Source of the DNA: Piliocolobus tephrosceles
Lineage: Eukaryota > Chordata > Mammalia > Primates > Cercopithecidae
Reading direction: 5' to 3'
DNA: 64,000 nt
Assembly (NCBI RefSeq): GCF_002776525.5
Contig: NC_045452.1
Coordinates: forward strand, 25,485,189 to 25,549,188
Of this stretch, positions 22,849 through 34,291 are shown piece by piece. Below the pieces are notes generated by a model. That model did no database searches. It had not been told where the DNA came from and saw nothing but the letters and a program-made list of their open reading frames with translations. Position numbers and translations under genes: made by a program. Each line of letters starts with the position of its first letter. The first letter of the stretch is position 1.

Positions 22849-23144
22849 AGACAGAGTCTCACTCTGTCACCCAGGCTGGAGTGCAGTGGTGTAACCTCAG
22901 CTCACTGCAACCTCCACCTCCCAGGTTCAAGCAATTCTTCTGTCTCAGCCTCCCGAGTAGCTGAAATTATAGGCACCCACCACCACGCCTGGCTGGCTTA
23001 TTTATTTATTTATCATCTCTTTAGTAGAGACGGGGTTCTGCCATGCTGACTAGACTGGTCTTGAACTCCTGATCATTAGGGATCCGCCCACCTCAGCCTC
23101 CCAAAGTGCTGGGATTACAGGCGTGAGCCACCACACCTGGCCTG
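22812..23144 (-). mobile_element. AluS in L1M, antisense
   Basis: Starts with a T run (22812-22847) and ends at 'cacacctggcct'. Target-site duplication aacactatgcaa at 22800-22811 and 23145-23156. A (TTTA)n expansion of the middle A-rich region is near 22998. Confidence 0.96.
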
Positions 23145-24040
23145 AACACTATGCAAATATTTTGAAATTAAACAACACACTTCTAAACAATCCATGGATC
23201 CAAAAGGACGTCTTAAGGGAAATTAGAAAATAATTTGAAATGAATAGAAATAAAAACTACAACATATCCAAATTTGTGAAATGCAGCTACATCAGTGCCT
23301 ACAGGGAAATGCATTACATTAATGGCTTATATGAGAGAAAAAAGGACTCAAATAAAAACTATGGGTTTCCAATTTAAGAAATATAAAACAGAAACTGAAT
23401 CCAAAACAAGCAGAAAGAAGGAAATAATAAAGACCAAAAATCAATAAAATTGAAATCAGAAAAATAGAGAAAAATCAATAAAACAAAAGCTAGTTCTTTT
23501 AAAAGATCTATGAAAGTGAGAAGACTTAGCTGAGCTGAAGAAGAAAGGAGAAAAGAGATCAACTATGAAAGTCATAAATGAAATAAGGAATCTCACTAAA
23601 TACTTCACAGATACTTAAAAAACAATAAAAGAACATTATGAACCATATTAATTCCATGAATTTGACAACTCTGATGACCAACATCTTGAAAGATGCAAAT
23701 TAGCAAAACTCACTTGAGACGAAACAGAAACTCTGAATAATCCAATAACTATTAAATTAACTGGATTTATAGTTACAAACCTTCCAGCAAAGGACATTCC
23801 AGGACTTGATGACTTCACTAGTTAATTCAATCAAATATCTAAGAAAGAATAACAATTCTACACAATATAGAAAATGGAAGAGAAAGGAATATTCCCAAGT
23901 CATTTTATGAGGTTAACAGTGCCATGTTACCAAAATCAGGATTGGCATTCATGACTTTTATTATTCTTAGATGTCTTCCAAAATAAATCACTTATTTAAT
24001 TTATTATTATTATTTTTTTTAATAAAATAAAGCTCATTTT

Positions 24041-24339
24041 GGCCAGGTGTAGTCACTCATGCCTGTAATTCCAGCACTCTGGGAGGCCAAGGCAGGTAGA
24101 CCACCTGAGGTCAGGAGTTTGAGACCAGCCTGGCCAACATGGTGAAACCCCATCTCTACTAAAAATACAAAAAATTAGCCGGGCGTGGTGGTGTGCACCT
24201 GTAGTTCCAGCTACTCGGGAGGCTGAGGCAGGAGAATCGCTTAAACCTAGGAGGTGGAGGTTGCAGTAAGCCGAGATGGCGCCATTGCACTCCAGCCTGG
24301 GTGACAAGAGCAAAACTCTGTCTCAAAACAAACAAACAA
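24041..24339 (+). mobile_element. AluSx
   Basis: 'ggccaggtgtagtcactcat' to 'ctgtctcaaaacaaacaaac'. Both arms complete. Confidence 0.94.
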
Positions 24340-25500
24340 TTCATTCTATTTTGCAATTATCATCTGAATCCATTAAACCCTTGTATATATCTATGACAAG
24401 TTATGTGGTCTTAGTGATGCTGCTTTTAATCTTACTATATCTAACCTAAATAATATACTACATTATCCTAAATATTTCATTATTACTCTTCAACTGTTCC
24501 CAGCTTTGCTAAAAAGAGAGACAGAGAGAGAGAGAACAACAAAACCAAAATGATAGAATCACCTGTTGAAATGAACCACCACTAGGACATCACCCTTCAG
24601 TGTTCTTGCTGCAGTGCCCAAAGTTCTACAGTATTTCTCAAGAGTGGATAAAAGAAGACAATGACACCATGCTTGGGGTGTTGTATTAGATTTCACTGAA
24701 TGCAGCTGGAAATTCAGAATTCCTTCTTTATGCCCAAATGGCTAAGGGAAGAAAATCTGAGATAGGAAGAGATTTCACAATTATGAGATGATTCAGAAGA
24801 GAAAGGCATATAGAGACAGAACAGCACTCTAGATTCCAAAGATGATGGTGACATTGATCACATCAGCCAAAGCGCTTGATGACTGAATGATATATTTCTA
24901 AGGATAAAAAAGGAAATTTGGTATTTTCATTCAGTTAGTCATCCAACACGAAGGAGCTGATCATGCGGTATTTGGCGATGGACTATCTAATTTTGCTAAA
25001 AGGACACATGAGAATTTTCTTTCATCTTTTAGGATGTTTGTGCATCAAAATGTACTCCATGCAGGCTGTAAGTGGATAAATGGTCAAGGCAAGTGTGTTT
25101 TAAATAAGGACTGGAAGGGAATCGAAGAAGTAGAGAAAAAAGGAATAAGTCATTGGACCAATCATTCTACTTGGTATTTATATATCTTAAAATGAAAATG
25201 TTTTGCAGTTATGAAGCCAACAAGATAGTGTCCTCTTTTCAGCAAGGTTATGAACTCTCAACGTTTTCCAAAGTATTGTGTTTTTATGATGTGGGTGGAA
25301 AGTGAAGACCCAGAGAGCAGAGGGGCCCAACCAAGAGGGCAGGAAGGCTCTTAGAAAGGGGTGGTATCCAGGTCTGCGTGGTGGTGGAGATGGAATAGGG
25401 CAGGCTTTCCAGGCAGAGGAGGCAGCCCCTCCCAACAAGCTCCTGGGCTCAAATCCCTGCCCCACTGCTCATTATCTGTGTCCTTGTGGACACGTCTTCA
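24340..25500. other. intronic sequence, no gene seen
   Basis: About 1.1 kb of AT-rich sequence with no recognised repeat. A short GA run is at about 24515-24535. Confidence 0.45.
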
Positions 25501-25559
25501 ACTGTTCTCTGAGTCCCCACTCCTTCATCTGTGAAGCCAGCTGGGAATACCTTCTTTCA

Positions 25560-26240
25560 GGGCTGCTGGGGTATTAAAGGACCTGTCTTCAGGAAGCACG
25601 GCACAGGGCCTGGCCAGGGTGGGCTTAGCTTTCTGAAGCAGTGCCTTGGTTTGGGTCCACCAGACCCCGGGGACCAAGCCAGGTCTCACTGGGCTGCAGC
25701 CTCTCCTCCTTTGTGTCCACACTCCACTCTGGGGCACAGAAGGATCTTTCTAAAGCAGAGTGTGACTCCCTCACTCCATAGCATATGGCCTTCCCTGCCT
25801 ACTGATAGAAGGTGATGTCCTTCACAGCCCACCCTCCTGCCCTCCTGGCCTCCTCTCCAACCAGGCCCACCATGCAGGTGGATCCCACACATGCATCCTC
25901 TCCCCATTTCCTGAATGTGCTCAACACCCCCGCCTGCCTCTGTGATCTCGCAAATGTTCTTCCCTGGCCTGGAATGACCCTTCCTCTAGCCTGCACCTGG
26001 CAAACTCTTACTTAAACTTCAAGATCCAGCTCAAATGTCCCTCCTTTTCCTGAGCAACTCGCAGGTGCCTCCCGCTCCTGTGGCACTTAGTCATCCTCTA
26101 TTTTGTACCTGTCTTATATTTGACCCTGAGCCCCTCCAAAGGAGCATCTGGGTCTTATTCATTGTTGTACTATCTAGTTCTGTGACAATGTCTAGCATAT
26201 ACTAGGCCCTTAGTAAATATTTGATGAATGAGTGTATACA
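25560..26240 (+). mobile_element. L2 relic
   Basis: Sense L2 3' half: 'ctggcctggaatgaccctt', 'aacttcaagatccagctcaa', 'cctccaaaggagcatctggg', ending 'agtaaatatttgatgaatga'. This is the clearest L2 in the window. Confidence 0.85.
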
Positions 26241-27410
26241 TACAAATAATAAGGTTGAGTCATCTGAATGGGAAAACTGCACTTTGTGGTTGAAATTTTC
26301 CATGTTCGTTCTGCAGAGAATGGAAAATGAACTTTCTCCAGAGAATTTTTTCGGGAAGAATTGTGTTTGTTTGTTTAAATGCGAGGCAATGAAGTCTCAT
26401 ATTAAAGCTCCTGAGAATCTGAGCCACTGGAAGCAGGTGTCCAACTTACGTGTTAGATGATCTTTTTGCTATCATCATTTTCTTTCTTGCTTGCTTTTTT
26501 ATTTATTTATTTTAGCGTAGACAAAATAAAACCTATGAATTCAGGGGGAAGAATCGGCGTGCAAGATCAGAGGGCCTTCTGCAGCCTAGCCAAGTGTCAC
26601 AACAGTGTGGCACAGTGGCTGTGGCTTCCAGGGGCTCCAGTCTCAGGGAGCTGCCCTTGCCTAGGTAGAAGCAATACCTGACTAGAACCCCTGGGGACTG
26701 TGACTGCCTCAAGGGCAAAACAGCATAGTGAATGTCACTATGATGCTGTATCGTCACATCAGAAGACACACCTCAGTACTAGCATAGCACACAGCATTTC
26801 ACAATTACTCGTGTAATAATAATTGGTCAAGGAGGAGCTGACTAGCTACTTCATTCATGCATGTCGGCTCTCAGCAGATCTCAGCAGGGAGCCAATGGGG
26901 ACAGGAGATCCCCTGCTGCCACTGTTGGATGGGGTTGGATGGTAGCCCCATTGTGCCTTCAAGGAGTGTACGTGCTCCCTGGGAGACAACACTGAGTTGG
27001 AGCTCAGCTGGACACTGAGATTCTCCTGGCTGGGAGTGAGGCCACAGAGGCTGGGCAGGGGCCTAGGGGGCAGCACTGCCCGGGGAGGGTCTGGAGGAGG
27101 TTCTTGCGTCCCCTGAGGCAGTTGGCACAGATAGCTTCTCAGCGCCCGTCAATTATTACGAGACGGTCTGTGTTCCCCAAATTCACACCCATCACCTAGA
27201 TTAACATCTGGAGGTGAAGAGGAGGTAGGAGGCATCAGTTCCCGAAGAAGGCTACTGTGTTCACTTGACAAAGATTTATCTGCGTGGAGTTTGTGCACAG
27301 CCCTCCGCCTGCCCCTGCAGAGGACGGGCCCAGCCTTGGACAGAGGACAGGCTATGCTTACAGGTCTCCCAAGCGTCAATTTTAAAGGACTGAGCAAAAA
27401 GCATATATTT
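26241..27410. other. intronic sequence, no gene seen
   Basis: No repeat family or domain-bearing ORF recognised. Short opposed ORFs (78-86 codons) are uninformative. Confidence 0.45.
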
Positions 27411-27429
27411 TTGAACCCAGATTAATACA

Positions 27430-27603
27430 TAGAAAAATAAGTATATGTATGTATGTGTGTATATATATGTGTGTATATATATTTTTTCATATACATATGA
27501 ATATAAGTATATGCATATGAAAAAAGACACACACATATATATGTATATATTTATATAAGTATGTCACACACACATATGTAAGTATATGCATATGAAAAAA
27601 GAC
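27430..27603. repeat. TA/CA-rich repeat with palindrome and direct duplication
   Basis: (TG/TA)n tract from about 27440. A near-palindrome at 27482-27525 has arms 'ttttttcatatacatat' and 'atatgcatatgaaaaaa'. A 24-base exact direct repeat beginning 'aagtatatgcatatgaaaa' is at 27505-27528 and 27580-27603. Confidence 0.9.
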
Positions 27604-27839
27604 TGAAATGATACCCAGCAAAATATAAAATGATGCTCACAGGTGGTAAGACCCGGGCTGTATTTTCTGGTTGTTCTACACTGAATGCATATTCCTAGTA
27701 TGACTTTTTCTGAACCAAGAAAAAGAAAAAACCAATCACTCCATTCTTGGCATCCTTTGCGGACACCATGGAAATACCGGACATCACAGTGGCACGGGCC
27801 GGCATATATCAAAGACACAGAACCGTGCTGCCTTCTTAC

Positions 27840-28072
27840 CTAATGAGTCTTTGAGGTGCTTCATCTGTTTTCAGTGATCTCTTCTCACACAAATTTCGAA
27901 ATTCCCGAAAATTTAAAGTGACACTAAGTCTCAAGCCAAGAAGGCCAAGGAAGCGCTCAAACTCGTCATCTTTGAGATTAAACAGTAGGTGCAGGAGCAA
28001 TCTGTGAAGGTCATGCATGTTGATTATGCCATCCCTGTCAGTGTCTATTTTAAAGAAGGCAGAGTAGGGGTC
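27840..28072 (-). CDS. EFCAB6: EFCAB6 internal coding exon with canonical EF-hand loop
   Basis: This 233-base exon starts DPYSAFFKIDTDRDG and ends in TDEAPQRLI plus two bases. The acceptor is TTTTTAG|GAC and the donor is AG|GTAAGAAGG. The loop DTDRDGIINMHD has D at positions 1, 3, 5 and 12 and G at 6, which is a full calcium-binding pattern. It is the best EF-hand in the window. A second, loop-degenerate EF unit follows (FERFLGLLGLRLSVTLNFRE). Compared with the human protein as I remember it, this copy has FKIDTD for FKTDAD, HLLFNL for HLLLNL and EKRSLK for EKRPWR. That fits a primate orthologue rather than human, but the comparison rests on recall. Confidence 0.96.
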
Positions 28073-28560
28073 CTAAAAACAAAACACACAAGTCAAAGCC
28101 CTTCTCCGTGAGCCCCGGACGGCAACACATGCATACCTCCACGTGTACGGCCTCATCTCCACACAGGGAGGGGCAGCTTGGCTGGGCCCTGACTATTGCT
28201 TTTAGAGACTCGGCTGTTCCAGGAATATCCTCGCCATGCTTTGCTTTTCCCAAGAAATTATAAAGCTCTCCAGTTACCCAGGGGATATAAACGATCCTCT
28301 TTGAATGCTAAGAGTTCAGGGAAAGGAACAGACTGCTTTTCTTTCCCTTCTACACTCTCGGTTTGTGGAGCTTATACTTCTAGTCCAGGAAAGAAGGGAA
28401 GGAGAAAGTGCTGGAGGTTTCTGCTCGCAATTTTTTATATCACTTTCATCATGTTTGGCCGCTTCTGTCTACAGGCAAACAAATACCGCACTGAATCTCA
28501 GGCAAGGAGCCACCTGAAGGCCAGGCCTCTGTTTCGATGGCCGTGACAGAGATCAGCCAT
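28073..28560. other. intron upstream of the 27840-28072 exon
   Basis: Acceptor-side intron. The minus-strand tract TTTGTTTTTAG is a good polypyrimidine signal. No repeat assigned. Confidence 0.5.
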
Positions 28561-28744
28561 GTCTGGGATCCACAAGCCTGCCACGTCCAAAGGACTTCCG
28601 CTCAGCCCATCGCGCTGGTTGGAGAGCACAGGGATTCCTATTTTGCCGATGAGGAAACAGAGGCTCAGGGTTCCCAGGGAACCCGTGACTAGAGACCCTG
28701 CTGCATGATAGAGCATGCGCTCTGCAGGCAGGTGGCTCAGTCGC

Positions 28745-28990
28745 AAACCCCAGCTCTGCCACTTACTAGCAATGCGACCGTGGGTGAGATAGTTAACCTT
28801 GCGGTGCTTCTGTTTTCTCGTCTGTAGAATGGGGACTATGATAGTCCCTGCTTCCTTGGGATGTTTGTGAGGAGTGAATTTGCTAATGACGCAAAGCGCT
28901 TAGAATGAGACTGGCTTTCTTGGCACTCTAAAATGCTGTTCATTGCGTTTGCCATTTGCCTAAGATCATAGAGCAAGTGCAAGGCTCTGC
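28745..28990 (-). mobile_element. MIR relic, antisense
   Basis: 'ccagctctgccacttactag', 'gtagaatggggactatgata' and 'caaagcgcttagaatgagac' are the reverse of MIR. Confidence 0.85.
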
Positions 28991-29261
28991 CCGGGGCTGA
29001 TGCCTGTTTCCTACATGCACCTGCTTCCCGGGTCTCAGGCCTGAAAAGTTGCTGATGTGGCCCCAACCCACCTTGTTCCATCGGCACCTGACGCAACCCC
29101 TCACCTGGGAGTTACCTGGCTGTTCTGGCGGCATTGCTCTTGTCCCCTCTTATGACAGCCTTCTCCCACAGAGGTTACTTAGGATATCAGGCAAGACCTG
29201 CTGTGACCCCAAGTGTCTCATGCAAATGTGTAGGGATTTTGTGGAAAGCTCTCTCTGTATT

Positions 29262-29350
29262 CACTCATGTATTCATTCACCAAAAATTATTCAGCACCTA
29301 ATATGTGCAATTGCCATGCTGAATACTGTGGAAATCACTTTAAAAGATGC
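29262..29350 (-). mobile_element. L2 3'-end relic, antisense
   Basis: 'attcattcaccaaaaattat' and 'agcacctaatatgtgcaatt' are the reverse of the L2 3' end. Confidence 0.7.
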
Positions 29351-29399
29351 CGCCCCTGCCTCTGGGAGACAATAGAGTGTAGCAGGGAGGCTGATGTCT

Positions 29400-30620
29400 A
29401 ACTCTGCCCGAGGGGGCCTCCCGGGGTGCAGGCCCATCTGTTTCTTGATGATTCCCTCGACACTGCCAGCCCCAAGACCCCCTACCCACAGCCTCACATC
29501 TCCAGTGGTTTGGGGGCATTTTCTCTGGGATGTCAAACTGAACATGGCCCAAATCAAACTCCTGACATCCACCCCCTGTGCCCACCCTGCTTCTCCCAAG
29601 TCTTCCCGTCCCAGTAAGCGGAGCTCTTTCTTCCCAGTTGCTCAGACACAAACCTGGGAGCCCTTCTGAGCCCTGGCTTCCTCTCACCCCCACATCCAGT
29701 CTGCCCACACATCCCGCTGGCTCTCCCTTCAGAGTGCATTAGCACTGGACCCTTTCTCCCAGGCCCACCGCCTCGGCCCCCACCCAAAGCTGCTGGACTC
29801 CTGCAGGAACCTTGCGACGGCTCCCAGCTGCCATCATCAGCTCCGTGGCCTCTGCTCTGTGCAATCATCCCCAAGCAATCCCTTACAGCCGACATCACGC
29901 ATGAGGCACCTCTGCTCAACCCCCTTGACTCTCCATCTCACTCAGAGTCTAAGGCCGAGGCCTGGCTGTGGTCCCCAAACCCGTCTACACCCCCATCCAA
30001 CCCATCCCCTTGCTGTTCTTTGAACAGGCCAAGCCTGCTTCAGGGTGTTTCAGGGAGCCCTCTCCAGTGTCTGCAGGGCTCTGGCTCCCTCATGACTCTG
30101 TCCGAGTGTCCCCTCTTCAGAGAGGCACTTCCTGACTCTTCTGCACAGTGGCATCAGCCCTGACAGGCTTGTGGCCTCCCACCATCCTCTACTTTTCTCT
30201 TTGGCACATGTCACCACCTGACCTAGTAGAGGTTTCTTTTTTCTTTTCTTTTTTTTTTTTTTTTTTTTTTGAGACAGAGTCTCGCTCTGTCACCCAGGCT
30301 GGAGTACAGTGGCCGGATCTCAGCTCACCGCAAGCTCCGCCTCCCAGGTTCATGCCATTCTCCTGCCTCAGCCTCCCAAGTAGCTGGGACTACAGGCGCC
30401 TGCCACCTCGCCCGGCTAGTTTTTTCTATTTTTTAGTAGAGACGGGGTTTCACCGTGTTAGCCAGGATGGTCTCGGCCTCCCAAAGTGCTGGGATTACAG
30501 GCTTGAGCCACCGCGCCTGGCCCTAGTAGAGGTTTCTGTGTCCACTGCACTTCCCCCTAGAACATAAGCGCGAGGCTGGGCTCTGATCTGTTCCCTGTTG
30601 CAGCCCCAGCTCCCCGAGCC
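29400..30620 (+). mobile_element. L2 relic interrupted by AluY
   Basis: Sense L2 text ('tcaaactgaacatggcccaa', 'caatcatccccaagcaatcc', 'agagaggcacttcctgactc', 'gcacatgtcaccacctgacc'). It resumes after the young Alu at 'ccactgcacttccccctag'. Confidence 0.7.
30238..30521 (-). mobile_element. young AluY of Old World monkey type (AluYRa-like), internally deleted
   Basis: On the minus strand it has 'gctcaagcctgtaatcccag', 'aactagccgggcgaggtggc' and 'gagctgagatccggccactg'. The perfect 16-base target-site duplication cctagtagaggtttct is at 30222-30237 and 30522-30537. The left arm lacks about 36 bases: it reads 'gaggccgagaccatcctgg', joining two copies of a 'gag' motif, although 30482-30490 could be either copy. 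Confidence 0.96.
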
Positions 30621-30649
30621 ATGCTCACCACAACGTCTGTGAGAGGGGG

Positions 30650-30800
30650 TTTCTGGACATGAAGGAGCAGCATTTCCCAGGCACTGAGCACTCTGCTGGG
30701 TACAGAGACACCATAACTGTAACATGGCCCCTGACACCCAGGTCCTCACCGTCTACTAGGGAAGCAAGACAGGAAGCAAATCATGGCAATCCAGTGTGAT
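30650..30800 (-). mobile_element. L2 relic, antisense
   Basis: 'ttcccaggcactgagcactc' and 'cactctgctgggtacagaga' resemble the L2 3' end in reverse. Confidence 0.5.
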
Positions 30801-30954
30801 TACTGCAGGGACACAGGTGTAAAGGCTGTGTGGGGCCAGCCTGGATTCTGGACTCGAGGGACAATCTAGATGCTATGAGATCATACATGGCTAATCTTCA
30901 CAAGTTTATAAACTAATCATTCCTCAAATCTCAGTCTTCAGCTTCCCCAGTGTT

Positions 30955-31145
30955 AGTGGGTAGTACAGAGGCTTTGGAATTGAGCTGGTGTTATTTCAGC
31001 TCCTGACGGCACCATGTACTAGAGAGGTGGCTTTGGGTCACTTTCTCCCCGTCTCTGACCCTCAGTGTCTCCAGCTGTAACAAGGGAACACTAAACCTAT
31101 TTGACAGGGTGGTTGCGGGTGGCAGAATACATGAGGCCCTGTGTG
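30955..31145 (-). mobile_element. MIR relic, antisense
   Basis: 'gcaccatgtactagagaggt', 'tctgaccctcagtgtctcca' and 'gacagggtggttgcggg' read as reverse MIR. Confidence 0.65.
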
Positions 31146-31174
31146 TGGTCCTCCAGTTTGCTGCCTGGCTATCA

Positions 31175-31560
31175 GGTGTGGTGTGCTCAGTCAGCAAATA
31201 CAAACTGGTCATGCGCAGTGTGGCAGGCACTGTGGCAGCCCCTTGGGTTACTGTGGTGGATGATGTAGAGATGGCTCGGGGCTCACTGTTGAATCTAGCT
31301 GCAGCAGCCTGTGGGCTGCGTGCTGGGAGGGACGTGAGGAGAGAGGGGAATGTGCAGTGGCCGACCTCTCAGCTGATGTGAAGAGCTCGAGAAGGACCAG
31401 AAGCTTGGGGAGGAGTTCGCTGATCAAAGGGGAGGTGCCATCCAAGCAAAGGAACAGAATATGCGAAGGCTGAGAGGCAGGAAAGGGTGGGGAGGTGGGA
31501 GATCCTGTGGGCAGGCCAGGAGGGAGCAGGGCAGATCCTGATAGCACAGTGGGTGCTCTG
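31175..31560 (-). mobile_element. L2 relic, antisense (tentative)
   Basis: 'gtgtggcaggcactgtggca', then 'aaaggaacagaatatgcgaa' and 'ctgagaggcaggaaag', which resemble an L2 on the minus strand. Confidence 0.45.
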
Positions 31561-31713
31561 GTCAGAGATGCACATGGATGAGACCGTCCTTCGTGGACCA
31601 GGGGTCCAAGGTGAATTGTGAAGTGGAAAGTGAAGTTGCAGAGAACTGAGTGTACTGTGACCCTATTTGTGGATTGATAGGTTTATCCTTTTTGTTTCTA
31701 AAAGATATATGAA

Positions 31714-31850
31714 GCCAGGGACCGTGGCTCACACCTGTAATCCCAGCACTTTGGGAGGCTGAGGTGGGAGGATCACTGGAGCCCAGGAGTTTGAGACCAG
31801 CCTGGGCAACATGGCAAGACTTCATCTCTACCAAAAAAATTTAAAAACAG
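31714..31850 (+). mobile_element. Alu left monomer (FLAM-like)
   Basis: One arm only, 'gccagggaccgtggctcaca' to 'catctctaccaaaaaaattt'. Confidence 0.85.
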
Positions 31851-33119
31851 TGACTGTACCGTCCCATTTAAAAATTGAGACCCATGCTTTGTTCACTTTG
31901 CATACACCTGCAAGGACACAAGCCAAGTCCTCATGAGCCCCAGACATAACCCACATCCAGCCTGTCTCGCATAAAAACTGGCAATTAGGGGTTCACTCCT
32001 CTGTTTCACTCACTAGCTTACAAATTCTCTAGTGGGACAGAGTGGGTGTTGGTGATGGACTGTTGAATGAATTCATTATTTAATTATCTAAAATAAAGAT
32101 CATTTTGGAAAACACAGGATATACATTCGCTGTAGCCAAGCTTCACTGCTCGTAAAGATAGGAAAGCAACGGCGCGGCATGGAGCTGGGCTTCCCATGGC
32201 CCCCACTGGGAGACACGAGGAGTATGCGAGGGAGAGAGGAGACAGCCTGAGAGAGGGGACAGCATGGGGGCCTGCAATGCAATGGGCGAAGTGCAGTGAG
32301 GCAGCTGCCAGACCTCTGCAGTTAGGGTGCCCATGGGGGCCCTGCCAGCCAGCACAGAGGGGTGTCTGCTCCTGGAGCCTTTGCCTACCCTCTGCCCTCT
32401 CTCCCTGCAGTGGCCACTGCTTCCCACCCAGCCTGGCTTTCCTTTGGAGGACCAGGCAATCCCCACCTAAATGACCTCTTCCTCTTCCACGCTGGAGCCC
32501 ACAGCCCACTGGTTCCCAGAGTACTTCTCTTGGCCGGCCATTAGCCTGGATGAGATCATAAGGACCAATCCTTCTCCATGTATGCATATGGAGATCATAT
32601 TTGCTCAAACCAAAAATCAGAATGCACGCTCTGAAAACTGGATAGAATGTTCAGAGTCTGAGCTGGGCTGCCATCATAAATGCACGCATGCTGAAATGGG
32701 AGCCTGGTAACCAAAATGAATCTCCAGGGGTGATCAGTCTGGGGAGGATGCCTCAGAGCACAGGAAATGGGGTGCTGCCCTCCCCACAGCCCCCGAGGCT
32801 GCTCTGATACCCAGTGTCTCGCCCGCCCCTTCCCTTCTGGATTTCACCCATCTCCATTCCGCCTCCAGATGTGCTCCCTCCGGATGGGCTCCCTCCATCC
32901 ATGGGGTGAGGACGCAGTCTAACTCCCCGGTACCCTTGGCCCTGTCTCGAGGTTCGGCTTATTGAATTGATCTCCCTAACTTTATTCACCCTCTTTTACT
33001 TCTCCTCACAAAAAGAGCTCAGATCATCCTGTACTGGCCTCTATGTTTGAACGGCTGCTGTCTACTTCTGTTTTGTCTGTTACAACTTGCATGCACCATA
33101 CACACCTCCACCATGACAA
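31851..33119. other. intronic sequence, no gene seen
   Basis: About 1.3 kb without a firmly assigned repeat. The 174-codon minus ORF at 32084-32608 has no recognisable motif and is overlapped by ORFs in other frames. Confidence 0.4.
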
Positions 33120-33490
33120 GCTGTGTGCTTTTCCCTAGAGCCCATGCCTTGTCTGTCCTGGCCTGGCTCAGGCTGCCTCATCTAAGGCTTGCTCCCTCCT
33201 TTCCTAGCCAGCCCATGCTTAGGTCTTACGATTCAGTGTGGGGGCCACCTCCTCCAGGGAATCTTCCTTAAAGGGCTCTTTTCCCTGTGTCCCCAGAGGA
33301 TGCTCCAGTTCCTTCGACGACAGCCAGTTACTATGAATATGACTTGTCTGTTTACCATCTGTGTCTGGGATTAGACGGAGCTCCCTGGGGCGGGGCTGGT
33401 AGCTTTCATCCACAGCATTTAGCACAGATTCTAGCACATAGTAAGTGTATAACACTTGTTTGGTGGGTGAATGGATGAGGGAATCAATGA
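33120..33490 (+). mobile_element. L2 3'-end relic
   Basis: 'gccatgcttaggtcttacga-like' text, then 'acctcctccagggaatcttc' and 'tctagcacatagtaagtgta', ending 'gtgggtgaatggatgag'. Confidence 0.8.
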
Positions 33491-33807
33491 GGGAATGGAT
33501 GAATGGGTTTCAAAGTCACTGTACCATGGGTTGTCATGCTTCTTCCCCACAAACACCCGCCTCTTGTGAAAAGGGTCTCCTTAGCCTTCTGCCAGCAAAG
33601 CGTCCCTAGGGGTCCCTCAGGGAGGGAAGAAGCCCCTTCCTCCCCACACACCTCTCTCTGACCAATGCTGGGTCTGCAGAGGGAAATGTTCTGTGTCCCT
33701 CAGGCTGACCGGGACATGACCTGCACCAGGACTCACACCCACTTGGGCTGCATGGTTGGGAGCAGGGGAAGCCTAGAGAAGCCCCGTGCCAGACAGTCAC
33801 AGTTTAC

Positions 33808-33941
33808 CCGGAATGACTCCTTCAACCTCCTGGGGAAAAGCTTCAGGCATTCTTCTGCGGTGATGAAGTGGCTGTTCACGTAACTTTTCGAAGGAGTTGG
33901 AGGCTGCGGTGGAGTGGTTTCCGGCCCTCTCATTGGAGGAT
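33808..33941 (-). CDS. EFCAB6: EFCAB6 internal coding exon (proline-rich linker)
   Basis: This is a 134-base exon. The acceptor AG is the complement of 33942-33943, and the donor is CGG|GTAAAC with the last exon base at 33808. It completes an aspartate codon split with the 36.8 kb exon, then encodes a linker starting DPPMRGPETTPPQPPTPSKS, followed by a helical stretch with CLKLFPRRLKESFR. It ends on a complete codon. The linker has five closely spaced prolines after the ETT and no EF loop, so it separates two EF-hand modules. An antisense Alu lies only about 50 bases away on its acceptor side. Confidence 0.94.
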
Positions 33942-33993
33942 CTGGAACAGTGACAAAGATCAGGGTTTCCACTAGGGCCCATCAGCTTCATTC

Positions 33994-34291
33994 TTTTTTT
34001 TTTTTTTTTTTGAGACAGTCTTGTTGTTGTTGCCCAGGCTGGAGTACAGTGGTGCAATCTCAGCTCACTGCAACCTCTGCTTACTGGGTTCAAGAGATTC
34101 TCCTGCCTCAGCCTCCTGAGTAGCTGGGATTATAGGCATCTGCCATCGGGCCTGGCTAATTTTTGTACTTTCAGTTCAGACAGGGTTTCACCATGTTGGC
34201 CAGGCTGATCTAAAACTCCTGACTTCAGGTGACCCGCCTGCCTCAGCCTCCCAAAGTGCTGGGATTACAGGTGTGAGTCACCGTGCCCGGC
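33994..34291 (-). mobile_element. AluS, antisense, next to EFCAB6 exon
   Basis: T run at its left end, 'gtgcccggcc' at its right end. Target-site duplication ccatcagcttcatt (33979-33992) and ccaccagcttcatt (34292-34305), one mismatch. It lies about 50 bases upstream of an exon acceptor. Confidence 0.95.

Larger units (their letters stand above)
20090..23960 (+). mobile_element. L1M, 5' region, ORF1 and ORF2 start
   Basis: A long, heavily decayed sense L1. 5' region ('ctatctgaggacactaaaag'), ORF1-like text ('aaactgaacaaaagagaaaa', 'ggtaccaaaaggagaagaaa', 'gtcaaccccaaactctgtat'), then ORF2 endonuclease and RT start ('ccagggtcataaaacaaacc') to about 23950. Alus are nested at 21766 and 22812. 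All frames are broken. Confidence 0.75.

Noticed and set aside
30148..30567. 139-codon plus-strand ORF
   Set aside because: Most of it is antisense Alu translation (the familiar SRSVTQAGVQW and CLSLPSSWDYR strings).
32084..32608. 174-codon minus ORF
   Set aside because: Overlapping ORFs in several frames of a GC-rich intron, no domain and no splice context.
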